The notes: generated by a model not told the origin, from the sequence alone. A stretch of 64,000 nt of DNA from [Synechococcus] sp. NIES-970 (GCA_002356215.1 AP017959.1:1752195-1816194); one strand, 5' to 3'; shown: positions 19,111-29,888, numbered from the stretch's first letter. A program made the numbers and translations.

Positions 19111-19188
19111 GATGCCTTAAGTAAGTTTTTGCTCAAACTGCCACAATGTAACCCATGCTGGCAACTTTCCGACCCCAGAACCAGATCT

Positions 19189-20424
19189 TTAAGAAGGAGG
19201 ATTTTCTGGGGTCAGGCGCAACAGTTGCCCTGAGTTGGCATCGGTAAGGACATATAGGTAACCGTCAGGGCCCTGGCGTACGTCTCGCACCCGTTGACCA
19301 ATGGGAATCCGTGATTCGGCGATGACATTTCCCTGGTCATCTAATACGAGGCGACGGATATCGCGAGAAACTAAGCCCCCCGCGAAAATATTCCCTTGCC
19401 AACCCTCCAGGCGATCGCCCGTATAGACCGCCAACCCAGAAGGGGCGATCACCGGCGTCCAAACCCGTTGGGGATCCATAACTCCCGGGGCTGAAGTTTG
19501 GGAAGCAACAGGTCGCCCTGTCGAATATTCTGCGCTGAAAGAAACCACTGGCCAGCCGTAATTTTTACTCATTTCCAATAAATTCAGTTCGTCGCCTCCC
19601 CGGGAGCCATGCTCCGTAGACACGACCTGTTGTCGGAGCGGATCAAAGGTAAGCCCCTGGATATTGCGGTGGCCATAACTCCAAATCTCCGGTTGCACCT
19701 CTGGGTCTCCAAGGAAGGGATTATCCTCCGGGATAGAGCCATCGTCGTTAATGCGAATGACCTTACCCAGATGACTATCAAGGTTTTGGGCCTGATTGCG
19801 GATCAATTCACCTTCCAATTCCAGGGGAGGGTTTCCCCCATCACCAATGGCCACTAGTAAGGTCTGGTCTGGCAGCCAAGTGAGCCTTGAGCCAAAATGT
19901 TGGGCGCCTGGTTTGGTTAAGGAGCCAGGGAAAATCACTTCCCAGTTATTGAGCTGTTCCCCATCAAACTTGGCCCGTGCCACTTGGGTACGATTCGCAT
20001 TCTCAGTCCCAGCGGCATAGGTGAAATAGATCCAGTTATTCTCAGGGAAGTCGGGATGAAGGGCAATGTCTAGGAGTCCCCCCTGGCGGGATGCAAAAAT
20101 TTCGTCGGTCGGGATGCCGGCGATCGCCTCAGGCGCCAAGACCCCATCCCGCACAATCCGTAGGCGCCCTGGTCGTTCCGTGATTAACATGTCCCCATTG
20201 GGCAACCAAGCGACTCCCCAGGGATGCTCTAACCCCTCGACAATGGGGGTGACGGTCATGGTTTCAACCGGTAAATCCTCAGCCTGGGGGCTCATTATGG
20301 AGGGAGATTCCGTCGTTGCAGAGGGGGTTTCACTGGGCATCGAAACCGATTGAGATGAACAGGCGGCTAAGGGTAAAGCCCCCCAACATAGTGCTGTGAC
20401 AATGAGCTTGAGCTGCAGTTTCAT
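19189..20424 (-). CDS. PQQ-type sugar dehydrogenase (glucose/sorbosone dehydrogenase family) lipoprotein
   Basis: A six-bladed beta-propeller protein of the soluble aldose sugar dehydrogenase family; activity would need PQQ, whose source here is unknown. ATG 20424 has a GGAG ribosome-binding site and opens a lipoprotein signal ending LPLAACSS (lipobox Cys at about residue 22). The mature part has GLEHPWGVAWLPNG, GGLLDIALHPDF and WSYGHRNIQGL, which are family signatures. The longer frame to 20520 lacks these signals and overlaps ubiX, so it is rejected. Confidence 0.9.
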   Translation of the reverse strand: MKLQLKLIVTALCWGALPLAACSSQSVSMPSETPSATTESPSIMSPQAEDLPVETMTVTPIVEGLEHPWGVAWLPNGDMLITERPGRLRIVRDGVLAPEAIAGIPTDEIFASRQGGLLDIALHPDFPENNWIYFTYAAGTENANRTQVARAKFDGEQLNNWEVIFPGSLTKPGAQHFGSRLTWLPDQTLLVAIGDGGNPPLELEGELIRNQAQNLDSHLGKVIRINDDGSIPEDNPFLGDPEVQPEIWSYGHRNIQGLTFDPLRQQVVSTEHGSRGGDELNLLEMSKNYGWPVVSFSAEYSTGRPVASQTSAPGVMDPQRVWTPVIAPSGLAVYTGDRLEGWQGNIFAGGLVSRDIRRLVLDDQGNVIAESRIPIGQRVRDVRQGPDGYLYVLTDANSGQLLRLTPENPPS

Positions 20425-20471
20425 GGTTGCTACTCCGTAAGGACAAACACCCCTAGGGTAGATCACGGCTC

Positions 20472-21095
20472 TTATTTTTGACCGGTCTCGACTTCTTTCC
20501 AGCGCTTGAGGGGGACACAATCAATTTCGAATTGGTCTAAGGCCCGGGCGACGACAAAATCTACCAGATCTTCAATGGTTTGGGGATGGTGATACCAAGC
20601 GGGAATGGCGGGAACGACCTTAACCCCCACCTCTGCCAGTTGGGTTAAATTGCGCAGATGAATCAAACTCAAGGGGGTTTCCCGGGGGACAATCACCACT
20701 TTTCGACCCTCTTTGATGGACACATCAGCCGCCCGCTCCAGGAGGTCGGAACTGAGGCCATTGGCAATTTTCGCCACGGTACTCATGCTACAGGGAATCA
20801 CGAGCATCCCCTGGGTGCGGTAGGAACCACTGGCAATGCCTGCGCCCACATCACCCCAACGGTGGCAGCGCAAAATCCCTTTTTCAGGAACCCCCGCTTG
20901 CGATCGCCAAAAGATCGCTTGGTGCTCTGGGTCGGCGGGCATCGTAATGCCATCTTCTGCTTGCCACACCATAAAAGAAGCTTTAGAGGCCACCACATCC
21001 ACTGTTAAGTTAGCTTCTAATAAATATTTAAGAGTCCGCACAGCATAAATGAGCCCCGATGCGCCACTAATGCCAACTGTGAGGGGTCGATCCAT
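20472..21095 (-). CDS. ubiX: Flavin prenyltransferase UbiX/Pad1 family
   Basis: Makes prenylated FMN, the cofactor of UbiD-type decarboxylases. The 207-residue protein has GISGASGLIYAVR at the N-terminus (FMN/isoprenyl phosphate site), IPCSMSTVAKIANGLSSDL and the conserved RETPLSLIHLRNL. The start ATG at 21095 agrees with the family. It is 47 bases upstream of the sugar dehydrogenase gene on the same strand; a functional link is not evident. A ubiD partner is not in the window. Confidence 0.95.
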   Translation of the reverse strand: MDRPLTVGISGASGLIYAVRTLKYLLEANLTVDVVASKASFMVWQAEDGITMPADPEHQAIFWRSQAGVPEKGILRCHRWGDVGAGIASGSYRTQGMLVIPCSMSTVAKIANGLSSDLLERAADVSIKEGRKVVIVPRETPLSLIHLRNLTQLAEVGVKVVPAIPAWYHHPQTIEDLVDFVVARALDQFEIDCVPLKRWKEVETGQK

Positions 21096-21137
21096 AGGGT
21101 TATTGATTTTTTAGGGGGATTTTTTTGTAACGTTTTT

Positions 21138-21875
21138 TTAAATCAAACCTTCAAATTCTAACGCTTCAATCATTTGCAGGCCATTGGGGTCTCCCACCCG
21201 TAGGAGGGCAGCCCTGGCATCCTCTTTGACACCCACATCTTCATCTTCGACGAGGGCTTCGATTAGGGCGTCAATCGCCGTGGCATAGATGACATTGGAG
21301 GGCATTTCCCGGGACAGTTGCCCTAGAGACCAAGCACAATTACTCCGGACAGCGGCCATTTTGTCACGGCGTAGTCCCCGGATAATCGGGGGGATTGCAC
21401 GCGAAATATCTTCATATTGAAGTTTGGCTACCTGGGCAAGGCTACTGGCAGCCCACAAACGGACAGCGGAAATATCGTTTTCGAGGGCATGGATGAGGGG
21501 ATCTACGGAGCGGCGATCGCCACAATTACCCAAAGCCCAAACAACCCCTTTGCGAACATAGCCATTCCAATCTTGCTCGAGTACATCAATGAGGGCAGGC
21601 ACTGCGGCCTCAGCTGCATTGCGGCCCAGGGCATAGGCGGCGCTCACCCGGGTTAGGGGGCAAACATCTCGTTGGAGGAGCTCAACTAGGGGCAGCACAG
21701 CCCGTTCATCTCGGTGGTCGCAGAAGTAACGGGCGGCGATCATCCGTTGGGTTTTATCGGCATTTTCCAGCTTTGCCAGCATTGATTCTGCCGTGGCTGC
21801 GTCTTCTGAGGCGTTTGCTTGGAGCGTCTCTCCAAAGGTCTCGTTAATTAGGTTAAGGTCATTCGGACTTGGCAT
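21138..21875 (-). CDS. HEAT-repeat protein (PBS-lyase HEAT-like repeats)
   Basis: A 245-residue alpha-solenoid with about six HEAT-like units, for example VSAAYALGRNAAEAAVPALIDVL, VRKGVVWALGNCGDRRSVDPLI and VRLWAASSLAQVAKL. These repeats occur in phycobilin lyase subunits (CpcE/CpcF) and in many regulatory proteins. No lyase partner or phycobiliprotein gene is adjacent, so the specific role is open. The ATG at 21875 starts MPSPNDLNLINETF. Confidence 0.88.
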   Translation of the reverse strand: MPSPNDLNLINETFGETLQANASEDAATAESMLAKLENADKTQRMIAARYFCDHRDERAVLPLVELLQRDVCPLTRVSAAYALGRNAAEAAVPALIDVLEQDWNGYVRKGVVWALGNCGDRRSVDPLIHALENDISAVRLWAASSLAQVAKLQYEDISRAIPPIIRGLRRDKMAAVRSNCAWSLGQLSREMPSNVIYATAIDALIEALVEDEDVGVKEDARAALLRVGDPNGLQMIEALEFEGLI

Positions 21876-22046
21876 AATTATTACCCTACTATCGTTGTTG
21901 TCCCAGGGGCAACTGTTTTGCGGGGTCTACGGTCGGCGATCGCCACCACCATCGCGTCAAAGTCTACCGGAGCTCCTTTTCTTTGCAAAGAAATAAAACG
22001 AAAACTTTATAATGGAGGCTGATCCCTTTGTTTACCCGAAAAAATT

Positions 22047-22283
22047 ATGGCTCTAGCACTGACGACCGAAAACGTCGAAGCAACCCTCGATGAACTGCGC
22101 CCTTACCTAAAAGCCGATGGTGGCAACGTTGAGCTCGTTGAAATTGATGGCCCCATTGTGAAGCTTCGTCTCCAGGGAGCCTGTGGCTCCTGCCCCAGTT
22201 CCACCATGACCCTGCGCATGGGCATCGAGCGCCGTCTCCGGGAAAACATCCCCGAAATCGCAGAAGTAGAACAGGTTTTCTAA
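22047..22283 (+). CDS. nfu: NifU C-terminal domain iron-sulfur scaffold
   Basis: Assembles and delivers [4Fe-4S] clusters, in cyanobacteria notably for photosystem I. The 78-residue protein is just the Nfu domain: [21 protein letters not shown], then the CxxC motif at C46 and C49 (GACGSCPSS), then [13 protein letters not shown]. It is small and acidic as in the NfuA/CnfU short form. It is divergent from the HEAT-repeat gene and followed by a strong terminator hairpin. Confidence 0.95.
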   Translation: MALALTTENVEATLDELRPYLKADGGNVELVEIDGPIVKLRLQGACGSCPSSTMTLRMGIERRLRENIPEIAEVEQVF

Positions 22284-22309
22284 GTATTTTTTCACTGTCT
22301 CTAAATTTC

Positions 22310-22344
22310 TAGGGGTTTGCGACTACCGTAAACCCCTATTTTTT
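22310..22344 (+). terminator. Intrinsic terminator after nfu
   Basis: TAGGGGTTT at 22310-22318 pairs with AAACCCCTA at 22330-22338 (nine base pairs, 11-base loop), followed by a T run. It lies 26 bases past the nfu stop. It faces the convergent ppc gene end and may serve both directions. Confidence 0.85.
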
Positions 22345-22367
22345 GCATTTAACTGAACTGTTGGCGA

Positions 22368-25355
22368 TCAACCGGTATTGCGCATCCCCGCTGCAATGCC
22401 GTTAATCGTGAGGAGGGCGCCCCGCAGTAATTCTTCTTTGCTGTAGCGGAAGTGGACAATACTGGCCTGGGTTTCACGGGTATATTGTCGAAGCCGTTTG
22501 AGTAAAGAAACCTGGAGAAAGCCGAGGGGCACAATGGTGGCATTTCTCAGTTGTACTGATCGTTGTAGGGGGCGATCGCTATCGAGCAGAGCCTCGTTTT
22601 CTGTGATCTCTAGGATCAGCTTTTTGGTGAGTTTGTACTCTTGGCTGATTTGGTCTAGGAGTTTTTCAAAGCGAGGAATATCTTCCCTTTCGGCCAGCTC
22701 ATGGACATAGTGACTTGCCATTTGCAGGTCTACCTTTGAGAGGGTCATTTCTACTTTGGAGATTACCATCCGGAAAAAAGGCCATTTGCTGTAGAAATAA
22801 CGCATCAGCTTGAGATTTTCGACAGGATCTTGTTCAAAGAAACCTTGGAGCGCTGTACCCACACCATACCAAGCCGGCACGAGGAAGCGGCTTTGGGTCC
22901 AGCTAAAGACCCAGGGAATTGCCCGGAGGCTACTGAGATCCTTGTTGCCTTTTTTTCGACGGGCCGGTCGAGAACTGATTTGCAGTTGGCTAATCTCTGG
23001 GATCGGTGTTACGGACATAAAGAAGTCGATAAAGTCAGGATCTTCGTAAATTAACGCCCGATAAGCGGCCCGCGATCGCTGGGAAAGATCTTCCATGATC
23101 CGGTTCCAGGGCTGGATATCATCAAAACCACTGGCCAACAAACTCGATTGAATCACAGCGGTGGAAACACTCTCCAAATGATAGAGGGCCAGATCCGGCA
23201 GGGAATATTTTGAGGCGAGGACTTCCCCCTGTTCGGTGATCTTGATGCGGCCATTGATTGTATTGGGCGGCTGGGCCAGAATTGCCGCGTAGGCGGGGCC
23301 ACCACCCCGACCGACCGAACCGCCCCGACCATGGAAAATACGTAGATCGATGCCATAGGGGTCGGCGACCTGCTGGAGATTTTTTTGAGCCTTGTGAATT
23401 TCCCAGTTGCTACTCAGGAAGCCGGAATCTTTATTACTATCGGAATAGCCGAGCATAATTTCCTGGAGATCGGGCATGAGGCGATCGCCAAAGGTTTCAT
23501 CACAATTAAGATCCTGGGAGGAACCATAGCCCCCCGCTAAACAGGCCCGGTAGAGGGGAATATCAAACAGTGCCTGCATGATTTCTGGGGCATTGCGTAG
23601 GTCATCTACTGTTTCAAACAGGGGCGCAATGCGGATGGTTGTTGTCCCCGTAACTGGGTCATATAAACCCGCTTCTTGGGCCAAGAGCAGCACTTCCAAT
23701 ACATCGCTGACTTCGTTGGTCATGCTGATGATGTAGGTCTGGCAGATACCGATGCCAAATTCCTGTTGGAGACGGCGCAGCACCTGGAGCGTTTGGATGG
23801 TTTCTACTGTTTTTTCCGAGAACTGCATTTCCTTCGGAATCAGAGGGCGGCGGGTTTTGAGCTCCTGCACCAGCCAATCGGTTTTCTCCTGGTCGCTGAG
23901 GTCGTTGTAAGATTTCGGTAATACCCCCAGATAATCAACAATTTCGGCGATCGCATCGGAATGTCTTGTGGATTCCTGCCGAAAATCAAGGCGGGTCAGC
24001 ACAAAGCCAAAAATTTCCACCTGACAAATCAACTTATCCAGGGCAGCACAGTGAATTTCCGTTTGCACCAAGCTTTCGCGAATCAGTTTTAAATCAGCCA
24101 GAAAATCTTGTCCACAGAGGTAAACTGTATCGTCTGCCGCTTCTACTTTATTTTCCCAGGCGGGCATATTCGCCAGGCGACGATTGCGATCAAGGGTGTT
24201 TTCTAGGCGCTGTTTAATGTAGGCCAACTTGAGACGGTAGGGCTCTTGGCGGTAACGGATGGCGAGAGTTTCGTAGATATCTGGGAAAATATTTTGTTCT
24301 TGCTCTAAAGAATCCAACAGATCCGGCAGCACATTACTCCAGTGCAAAGAAAGACTCAATACATCTGAAAGGGAGTCAACGGAAGCCACATAGCGCTCTA
24401 GTACTAAACCCCGCTGATAACAGGCCGTTTTCCAGGTGACATCGGGGGTGACGGAAGGATTTCCATCGCGATCGCCCCCGACCCAGGAGCCAAAATTACA
24501 AAAATTGGTGGCTGGTGGCTTGAGGCTCGAAAAAGATGCTTTCAGAGCTTGTTGTAAGCGCACTGATAATTCTGGCAGGGTATCAAAAAGCACTTCCTCG
24601 AAGTAATGGAGGGCATAGTCCACTTCATCTAAGACCTGGGGCTTAAACTGGTGCAGCTCGTCGGTCCGCCACCAGAGCCGAATTTCTTCTGTGAGTTGCT
24701 GCTTGATATTTTCAATTTCCCAAGATTCTGCGGTGCCTGTGTGTTTGACCCCTTCTTCCGTTTGGTCTAACTGCCGCAAAATACCTGCGATGCGTCGTTG
24801 CTTGTTACGGATGGTGTGGCGGACAATTTCTGTGGGGTGAGCTGTAAAGACTAGGCGAATGTCCAATTGATCCAAAAGCCTCTGGATCGTCTGGGGGGGC
24901 ATATTTTGGCGCTTGAGGTGGGGAAAAAGCCAGTCAAAAGTACCCGCCTGGGTGGGGGCAATTTCTGTATAGACACTTTGGCTGTCGCTCTCGGTATCGC
25001 TAGCGGCGGCAAGATTCCGGCGAAATTGCTGCTGTTCGCGCTGCTCGTAGTGCTGCTCAACGCTATTGATTAACTGGAAATAAAGGGCGAAGGCCCGGGC
25101 GGCCCGGATCGCATCTTCGAGGCTCAGGGTTTCGATGAGCGCTGAAATTTCACTCGGAGAAAAATAAACGCTTTGGCCATCATCGGCGCGGGTCGCCCGG
25201 AGATGATTCAGGCGATCGACGAGTTTTTGACCACATTCTTTCTGCAACACCGCCTGCCAAAGATCTTCAACCAGCACCAGACGTTGCCGCAGGAGAGATT
25301 GGGAAGTGGACAAAAGTTCAGCTTCGGCACTGGGGGGATGCAGGACTTGGTTCAT
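22368..25355 (-). CDS. ppc: Phosphoenolpyruvate carboxylase
   Basis: Fixes bicarbonate onto PEP to give oxaloacetate, the main anaplerotic reaction in cyanobacteria. The 995-residue protein contains the catalytic His motif [13 protein letters not shown] near residue 170, the Gly-rich loop [14 protein letters not shown], and [10 protein letters not shown] for substrate binding. It ends RNTG, the cyanobacterial variant of the C-terminal QNTG tetrapeptide. The ATG at 25355 is the family start. It is convergent with nfu. Confidence 0.97.
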   Translation of the reverse strand: MNQVLHPPSAEAELLSTSQSLLRQRLVLVEDLWQAVLQKECGQKLVDRLNHLRATRADDGQSVYFSPSEISALIETLSLEDAIRAARAFALYFQLINSVEQHYEQREQQQFRRNLAAASDTESDSQSVYTEIAPTQAGTFDWLFPHLKRQNMPPQTIQRLLDQLDIRLVFTAHPTEIVRHTIRNKQRRIAGILRQLDQTEEGVKHTGTAESWEIENIKQQLTEEIRLWWRTDELHQFKPQVLDEVDYALHYFEEVLFDTLPELSVRLQQALKASFSSLKPPATNFCNFGSWVGGDRDGNPSVTPDVTWKTACYQRGLVLERYVASVDSLSDVLSLSLHWSNVLPDLLDSLEQEQNIFPDIYETLAIRYRQEPYRLKLAYIKQRLENTLDRNRRLANMPAWENKVEAADDTVYLCGQDFLADLKLIRESLVQTEIHCAALDKLICQVEIFGFVLTRLDFRQESTRHSDAIAEIVDYLGVLPKSYNDLSDQEKTDWLVQELKTRRPLIPKEMQFSEKTVETIQTLQVLRRLQQEFGIGICQTYIISMTNEVSDVLEVLLLAQEAGLYDPVTGTTTIRIAPLFETVDDLRNAPEIMQALFDIPLYRACLAGGYGSSQDLNCDETFGDRLMPDLQEIMLGYSDSNKDSGFLSSNWEIHKAQKNLQQVADPYGIDLRIFHGRGGSVGRGGGPAYAAILAQPPNTINGRIKITEQGEVLASKYSLPDLALYHLESVSTAVIQSSLLASGFDDIQPWNRIMEDLSQRSRAAYRALIYEDPDFIDFFMSVTPIPEISQLQISSRPARRKKGNKDLSSLRAIPWVFSWTQSRFLVPAWYGVGTALQGFFEQDPVENLKLMRYFYSKWPFFRMVISKVEMTLSKVDLQMASHYVHELAEREDIPRFEKLLDQISQEYKLTKKLILEITENEALLDSDRPLQRSVQLRNATIVPLGFLQVSLLKRLRQYTRETQASIVHFRYSKEELLRGALLTINGIAAGMRNTG

Positions 25356-25551
25356 GGTACTTCTTAGGCGTTTCTGGGGATGAAGGAAAGGGGCTGTCTG
25401 CTGTGAGAGAAGATCTTGACGATTGTAAGGGCTAAGGTTCGATTGGGGTAGTCCAATGGGACACGGAACGGGCGATCGCCCCCAGGATTCTGGCGGCTAT
25501 GGGCAGAAAAGACAATGGCAAACCCGAGACAATACGGTGTAAAAGGCTTGG

Positions 25552-25740
25552 TTAATCTGGTTGCTCTGTTTCAGGAAATGGCAATGAGGGGAGGCGATCG
25601 CCGCGAAAAATTTCTTCACTCCAGACGCCAGTACTAACCAGAGCTTGGGTACAGACATGGCCCAAACGGTGGCCAATGAGATAGATGGGAGCGCAAGGGC
25701 TAAGAAGATAGGCAGGAGAAATCGGCAATTGAACTTTCAT
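25552..25740 (-). CDS. Small hypothetical protein
   Basis: I do not recognise it. The 62-residue frame begins MKVQLPISPAYLLSPC and continues with mixed-hydrophobic residues, including LIGHRLGHVCTQALVSTG. It contains an in-frame HIP1 site. There is no clear ribosome-binding site before the ATG at 25740. The continuous frame and position just upstream of ppc on the same strand support a gene, but chance is not excluded. Confidence 0.4.
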   Translation of the reverse strand: MKVQLPISPAYLLSPCAPIYLIGHRLGHVCTQALVSTGVWSEEIFRGDRLPSLPFPETEQPD

Positions 25741-26033
25741 GGGCGTAGAGAGCGATAAGCCATCCCCATCCTACTAGACCTGTTTGATACAGAACAATTC
25801 CGGTGAGTTTCATTGGTCAAAAGTGGCCGTAAAACCTCGTTTTTTTTACGACAATTACAAAAAGAAAATTTTAGGTAAGCAAGGCGATCGCCACTTCCCG
25901 AAAAACTATCGTTTTGTCAGGGCAAGTTAAATCTCTGGGCAAAGCATCCCCTTGCCTTTTTAGGTCGAGGAATGTCAACTTGGTGGGTGAATGATATTGC
26001 CCCCATTAAATTAGCGATCTTCAACTTCTAGCT

Positions 26034-28778
26034 GTGACCACCGCCCCTCCAACCGATTTGCGCTCCCATTTAGCACCCTGGCTCCGGGATGCGATCCGGC
26101 AGGCTGTGCCCTTAGGCGCTTACTTGCGGCTGCAGGTGCGACTCCGGGGCAACACGCTCCACTTGCTCTGTGAAACCACTTGTCCCACAGAAGAAGAAGA
26201 TATTACCCCAGAAATTCTCCGGGCACTCCAAAGGCAACCAAAACCGATTGTGCTATTGCAACCGCCGCCCTCCCCTGAGATTTACCGATTGGTGGTGTAT
26301 GGGCGGCTTCGTCAAGCAAAAAAGAGCCTATGGCTGAGTCTAATTGAGCTAGAAACACCCCAGAAACAAAAAGCTGTCATCCCGTCTGCCCAACATTTCA
26401 AGAAACAGGCCCGTTCCGGTTCCCCGACAGCGATCGCCCAGTATCTGAGTCAGAACCTAGGCATCTTAGGGGTCAGTATGCGGGTAGAAACCCAAACGTT
26501 GAGCAACCCCGAAGCCCACCAAGCCAAACGACGCCTTTGGATTACCTGTGAATGCGACTACAGTCCGGACTATAGCCTCTTGACAGAGCCCCTCGTCCAA
26601 CGGCTCCGGGAACTGCAAATTAAGGGATTTCGAGATGGGGCCATCCGCTGTCAGATTCGGGGAGAAGCCCAGCCAGAATGGTTACTCTGGGTTGATCTGA
26701 CGCCGCCGGAGGTAATGTTGCGCCAGTGGGCCCGCTGGGGAGATGCTGAGGCGATCGCCACCCTGTTGACCCAAACCCTCAAGGCCCAAGGCTGCGTGAT
26801 CCAGGCTGCCACTACAGACTATCGACTCGCACTCACCTGCGCTATTCCGCCCCATTCAACCATCGGCCAAGCACAAATCCTCGCTGTGATCGAAAATATT
26901 TTGGCAGGGTTAGCACCCCAAGGCCTGCACCAAGTGAGCCTCCAAGGGCGAGCAAAAACATCTCAGGCAGTCCTCTGGGAAACAACATGGCCTCTGCCTG
27001 GCGCAACACGATCCGGACGACAGGCGACCCCAGTACAGCTGGCCCAACAGGGAAATTTAGTTGCCCTTAAATTTTTGCTCCAGCGGTGCCTTAATCCTCA
27101 ACTCCAAGAACGCCTCGCCACTGGGGGAGTTCACATTACTCTCCGACGGCGGGAGGCGACCCTCTATGTCATGGTTGAGGCGATCGCCTGCCCTCCCCAA
27201 GGGGAAACAATCAAGGCAATCAGCGCTTTATTTCGGACCCTAGAGACCCAACCCTTTACCTGTTTGAACATTTATGGTCGTCGCTCTGGGCAGAGTCAAG
27301 CGCTCTGGCAACAGGTGCTCAAGCTTGCCCCTACGCCGTCAGCCCCAGCAGATGTCTCAGAGCCCTCTTCACAGCCCCTGGCCGCGGCAGTGGCAGTAGA
27401 GCCGCCCCTACATTTTCGAGAAAATATTGCTCAAATTACCTGTGATCTCCTGAAGGCGACGAAGATTTGGTGTCCAATGCCCGATCGCCATGGCCTGGTT
27501 CTCCACCGTGATGCGCCCCGCAGTTATCATTTGTCCTCAAGGCCGCAGCGACGAAAACTGGCCTGTCTTTGGGGTTTGCTGGGTGTCCTGATGGTGGGGC
27601 AGTTGGACTGGCTCGCAGGCCGATGGCTCCAGGGAAATATCCTCAATCAAGGGACAATGATCGCCGTTTCTCAGGATGACCCTTCAACCCGCTCCGAAGT
27701 GCTCAATGCTCAGCTCCCTCACCCTGACCAGCGTACCACTGCATCTCAGGCGATCGCCTTGTCCGAAACCACTGCTTACCCATCCTTTGACAATGACCTC
27801 ATCGATGACAAACTAGCCCTCTATCAAAAACGGGTGGCCACCAATGGTGTACCCGACATTCTCATCATTGGTAGCTCCCGAGCACTGCGTGGTCTTGATC
27901 CTTTTGTGCTCCATACGGCTCTCCAGGAACAAGGTTATCCGCCCCTTGATATCTTCAATTTTGGGGTCAATGGTGCAACGGTGCAGGTATTTGACTTCCT
28001 TTTGCGCCAGGTCATCCCCCCAGAACAATTGCCCAAGCTGATTATTTTGGCCGATGGAGCCAGGGCGTTTAATAGCGGTCGCCAAGATTTGACCTATGAT
28101 TTGCTGACCGCTTCGCCTGGGTTTCAAGCCCTCCAAAGGGGAGATTTGCCACAGTTTACCCATCGCTCCAAGCAACGACTTAACCCGGCAGACTTGAACC
28201 AAGCGGCTGCCCAGTGGTTTGGTGATGTTTCTCAGGTTTACAACCAACGGGCCTTGCTGAAAGACTATGTCTTGTCTGGGATAGCCCTTTCCCCGACAGG
28301 CGATCGCCCCCCAGAAGCCTCTCCTATATCGACACAAATCAATTTTAATTTAGACGGTTTTTTGCCCCTCGACCGTCGGTTTGACCCAGAGAGCTATTAC
28401 CAAAACCATGGCCGGGTCACAGGAGATTATGACGGTGACTACGCTGCCTTTAGCCTTAATGGATCACAGCAGGAAGCCTTTCTGACTCTGTTAGCCCATC
28501 TTAAAGTTCACCACGTTGATTTAGTGTTTCTCAATCAACCCCTGAGCGATCATTACCTCGACCCAGTGCGTCAGCGCTATGAAAAGCAGTTTCGGGTTTA
28601 TTTTCGGCAGTTGGCGGCTCAACAAAACTTTAATTTTGTTGACTTCGTGCACCAACCATCTTGGCGACGTCGCTATGATTTTTTCTCAGATCCTAGCCAC
28701 CTGAATCAATTTGGGGCCGCCCAGGTCGCCCGGGAACTTGCGGCCATAACGGAGCTCCCTTGGCCCCAGAATCCTTAA
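26034..28778 (+). CDS. DUF1574 protein: cytoplasmic repeat region, membrane helix, SGNH-like domain
   Basis: A 914-residue cyanobacterial protein. Residues about 17-430 hold four diverged repeats of roughly 90-100 residues, each ending near a G-R or G-E turn and a following Trp or Leu-Trp (YGR at 89-91, IRGE at 208-211, QGRA at 304-307, YGRR at 414-417). A hydrophobic segment spans about 508-530. The C-terminal DUF1574 region has an SGNH-like IIGSSRALRG block (611-620) and a D-x-x-H pair (D886, H889). This fits O-acetylation or ester chemistry outside the membrane, but that is inference. The start is GTG at 26034; the stop overlaps that of convergent cofG by four bases (TAA/TTA). Confidence 0.85.
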   Translation: MTTAPPTDLRSHLAPWLRDAIRQAVPLGAYLRLQVRLRGNTLHLLCETTCPTEEEDITPEILRALQRQPKPIVLLQPPPSPEIYRLVVYGRLRQAKKSLWLSLIELETPQKQKAVIPSAQHFKKQARSGSPTAIAQYLSQNLGILGVSMRVETQTLSNPEAHQAKRRLWITCECDYSPDYSLLTEPLVQRLRELQIKGFRDGAIRCQIRGEAQPEWLLWVDLTPPEVMLRQWARWGDAEAIATLLTQTLKAQGCVIQAATTDYRLALTCAIPPHSTIGQAQILAVIENILAGLAPQGLHQVSLQGRAKTSQAVLWETTWPLPGATRSGRQATPVQLAQQGNLVALKFLLQRCLNPQLQERLATGGVHITLRRREATLYVMVEAIACPPQGETIKAISALFRTLETQPFTCLNIYGRRSGQSQALWQQVLKLAPTPSAPADVSEPSSQPLAAAVAVEPPLHFRENIAQITCDLLKATKIWCPMPDRHGLVLHRDAPRSYHLSSRPQRRKLACLWGLLGVLMVGQLDWLAGRWLQGNILNQGTMIAVSQDDPSTRSEVLNAQLPHPDQRTTASQAIALSETTAYPSFDNDLIDDKLALYQKRVATNGVPDILIIGSSRALRGLDPFVLHTALQEQGYPPLDIFNFGVNGATVQVFDFLLRQVIPPEQLPKLIILADGARAFNSGRQDLTYDLLTASPGFQALQRGDLPQFTHRSKQRLNPADLNQAAAQWFGDVSQVYNQRALLKDYVLSGIALSPTGDRPPEASPISTQINFNLDGFLPLDRRFDPESYYQNHGRVTGDYDGDYAAFSLNGSQQEAFLTLLAHLKVHHVDLVFLNQPLSDHYLDPVRQRYEKQFRVYFRQLAAQQNFNFVDFVHQPSWRRRYDFFSDPSHLNQFGAAQVARELAAITELPWPQNP

Positions 28779-29764
28779 CTGTTAGAAGAGCGATATTGTT
28801 GAACAACGGCTTGCACCCCAGGTGATAACCAACTGTCATAGGCGGGATAAACAGCCAGGCGGGGTTGTAACTGCCAGCCTTTGGTCGCCAGGAGAAGTTC
28901 TAGGCGATCGTGGTCCAGATGGAGATAATCCGGGTTCACCTCATCTTTGGGGATGATGCCTCCTAAGTCCCTGGCTCCTGCTTCGATACATTGGAGCAGC
29001 CACTGGGGATCTGCCACCAGATTTGGGGGAATCTGGATTGTCACCTCCGGGGGGAGGATTGTGCGGGCCATTGCAATAATTTTGGGCAGCTGATCTGGGG
29101 AAAAAGCTTGACCGGAGTAGTGTTGTTGGCTCCCGGGCCGATGGGGCTGCAAGATCACTTCTTGGATGTGGCCATATTGTTTTTGTACCGAGGCGATCGC
29201 CTCCAAGGTATCCCAGCAGTCCTGGGGGGTTTCACCAATACCCAACAGAAGCCCTGTCGTAAACGGGATCTGGAGCTCTCCTGCCCAGATCAACTGCTGT
29301 AAACGCATCTTTGGATCTTTGCTTGGTGCCTGGCGATGAACCGGCAGATCCGAGCGTATCTGTTCCAGCATCAGCCCCATCGAGCCATTGACTTCTTTTA
29401 AGAATTCCATCTCCGCCCAACTCAAGGGACCTGCATTGGTGTGGGGGATAAAGCCATGCTCTAGGGCCAACTGGCATAGGTCGTAAATGAGTTGGATCAA
29501 AGGTGATCGCCGACTCGACGCCGGATGCACCTCCCCGCTCAAGATTAAAATTTCTCGGACACCCTGTTCCCACAACCCATCTAAACGCTCTCGGGCCTCG
29601 TCGCGGGACAACCAGGTGTCTTTGCCCGGATCAACCCGAAAATTACAGTACTCACAACGATTAAAACACTCATAGGTCGGCACCAAGGTAAAGGCTGGAC
29701 TATAGGTCACAACAGCCTTCCGACCTCGAAGCATTTCCCCTGTGGGGCAATTTGCCCTTGACAT
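28775..29764 (-). CDS. cofG: FO synthase subunit CofG (radical SAM)
   Basis: With CofH it makes the deazaflavin FO, the light-harvesting chromophore of many cyanobacterial photolyases. From ATG 29764 the protein is 329 residues. It contains YSPAFTLVPTYECFNRCEYC, so the CxxxCxxC cluster is C33, C37 and C40. The distal part follows the family (EVILQPHRPG, GGIIPKDEVNPDYLH). A TTG at 29791 could extend it, but it would run close to the psbA promoter, so ATG 29764 is preferred. cofH is not in the window. Confidence 0.93.
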   Translation of the reverse strand: MSRANCPTGEMLRGRKAVVTYSPAFTLVPTYECFNRCEYCNFRVDPGKDTWLSRDEARERLDGLWEQGVREILILSGEVHPASSRRSPLIQLIYDLCQLALEHGFIPHTNAGPLSWAEMEFLKEVNGSMGLMLEQIRSDLPVHRQAPSKDPKMRLQQLIWAGELQIPFTTGLLLGIGETPQDCWDTLEAIASVQKQYGHIQEVILQPHRPGSQQHYSGQAFSPDQLPKIIAMARTILPPEVTIQIPPNLVADPQWLLQCIEAGARDLGGIIPKDEVNPDYLHLDHDRLELLLATKGWQLQPRLAVYPAYDSWLSPGVQAVVQQYRSSNS

Positions 29765-29809
29765 TTCCAGCGCAGACCCTTTGAAATTCAAAACATTTCC
29801 TTAAAACAC

Positions 29810-29838
29810 TTTACAAAAAGCAATAGTTTCACTAATAT
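29810..29838 (+). promoter_or_regulatory. psbA promoter
   Basis: TTTACA at 29810-29815 and TAATAT at 29833-29838 are separated by exactly 17 bases, the optimum for a housekeeping sigma factor. The predicted transcript start is near 29845, leaving a leader of about 45 bases before the ATG at 29889. No strong ribosome-binding site precedes that ATG, as is common for psbA. The sequence is plain; strength and light response are not shown. Confidence 0.8.
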
Positions 29839-29888
29839 TAAGGGCATAAGGTTAAGCACCTTGATAATTTCATAGCAATCATAAACAC

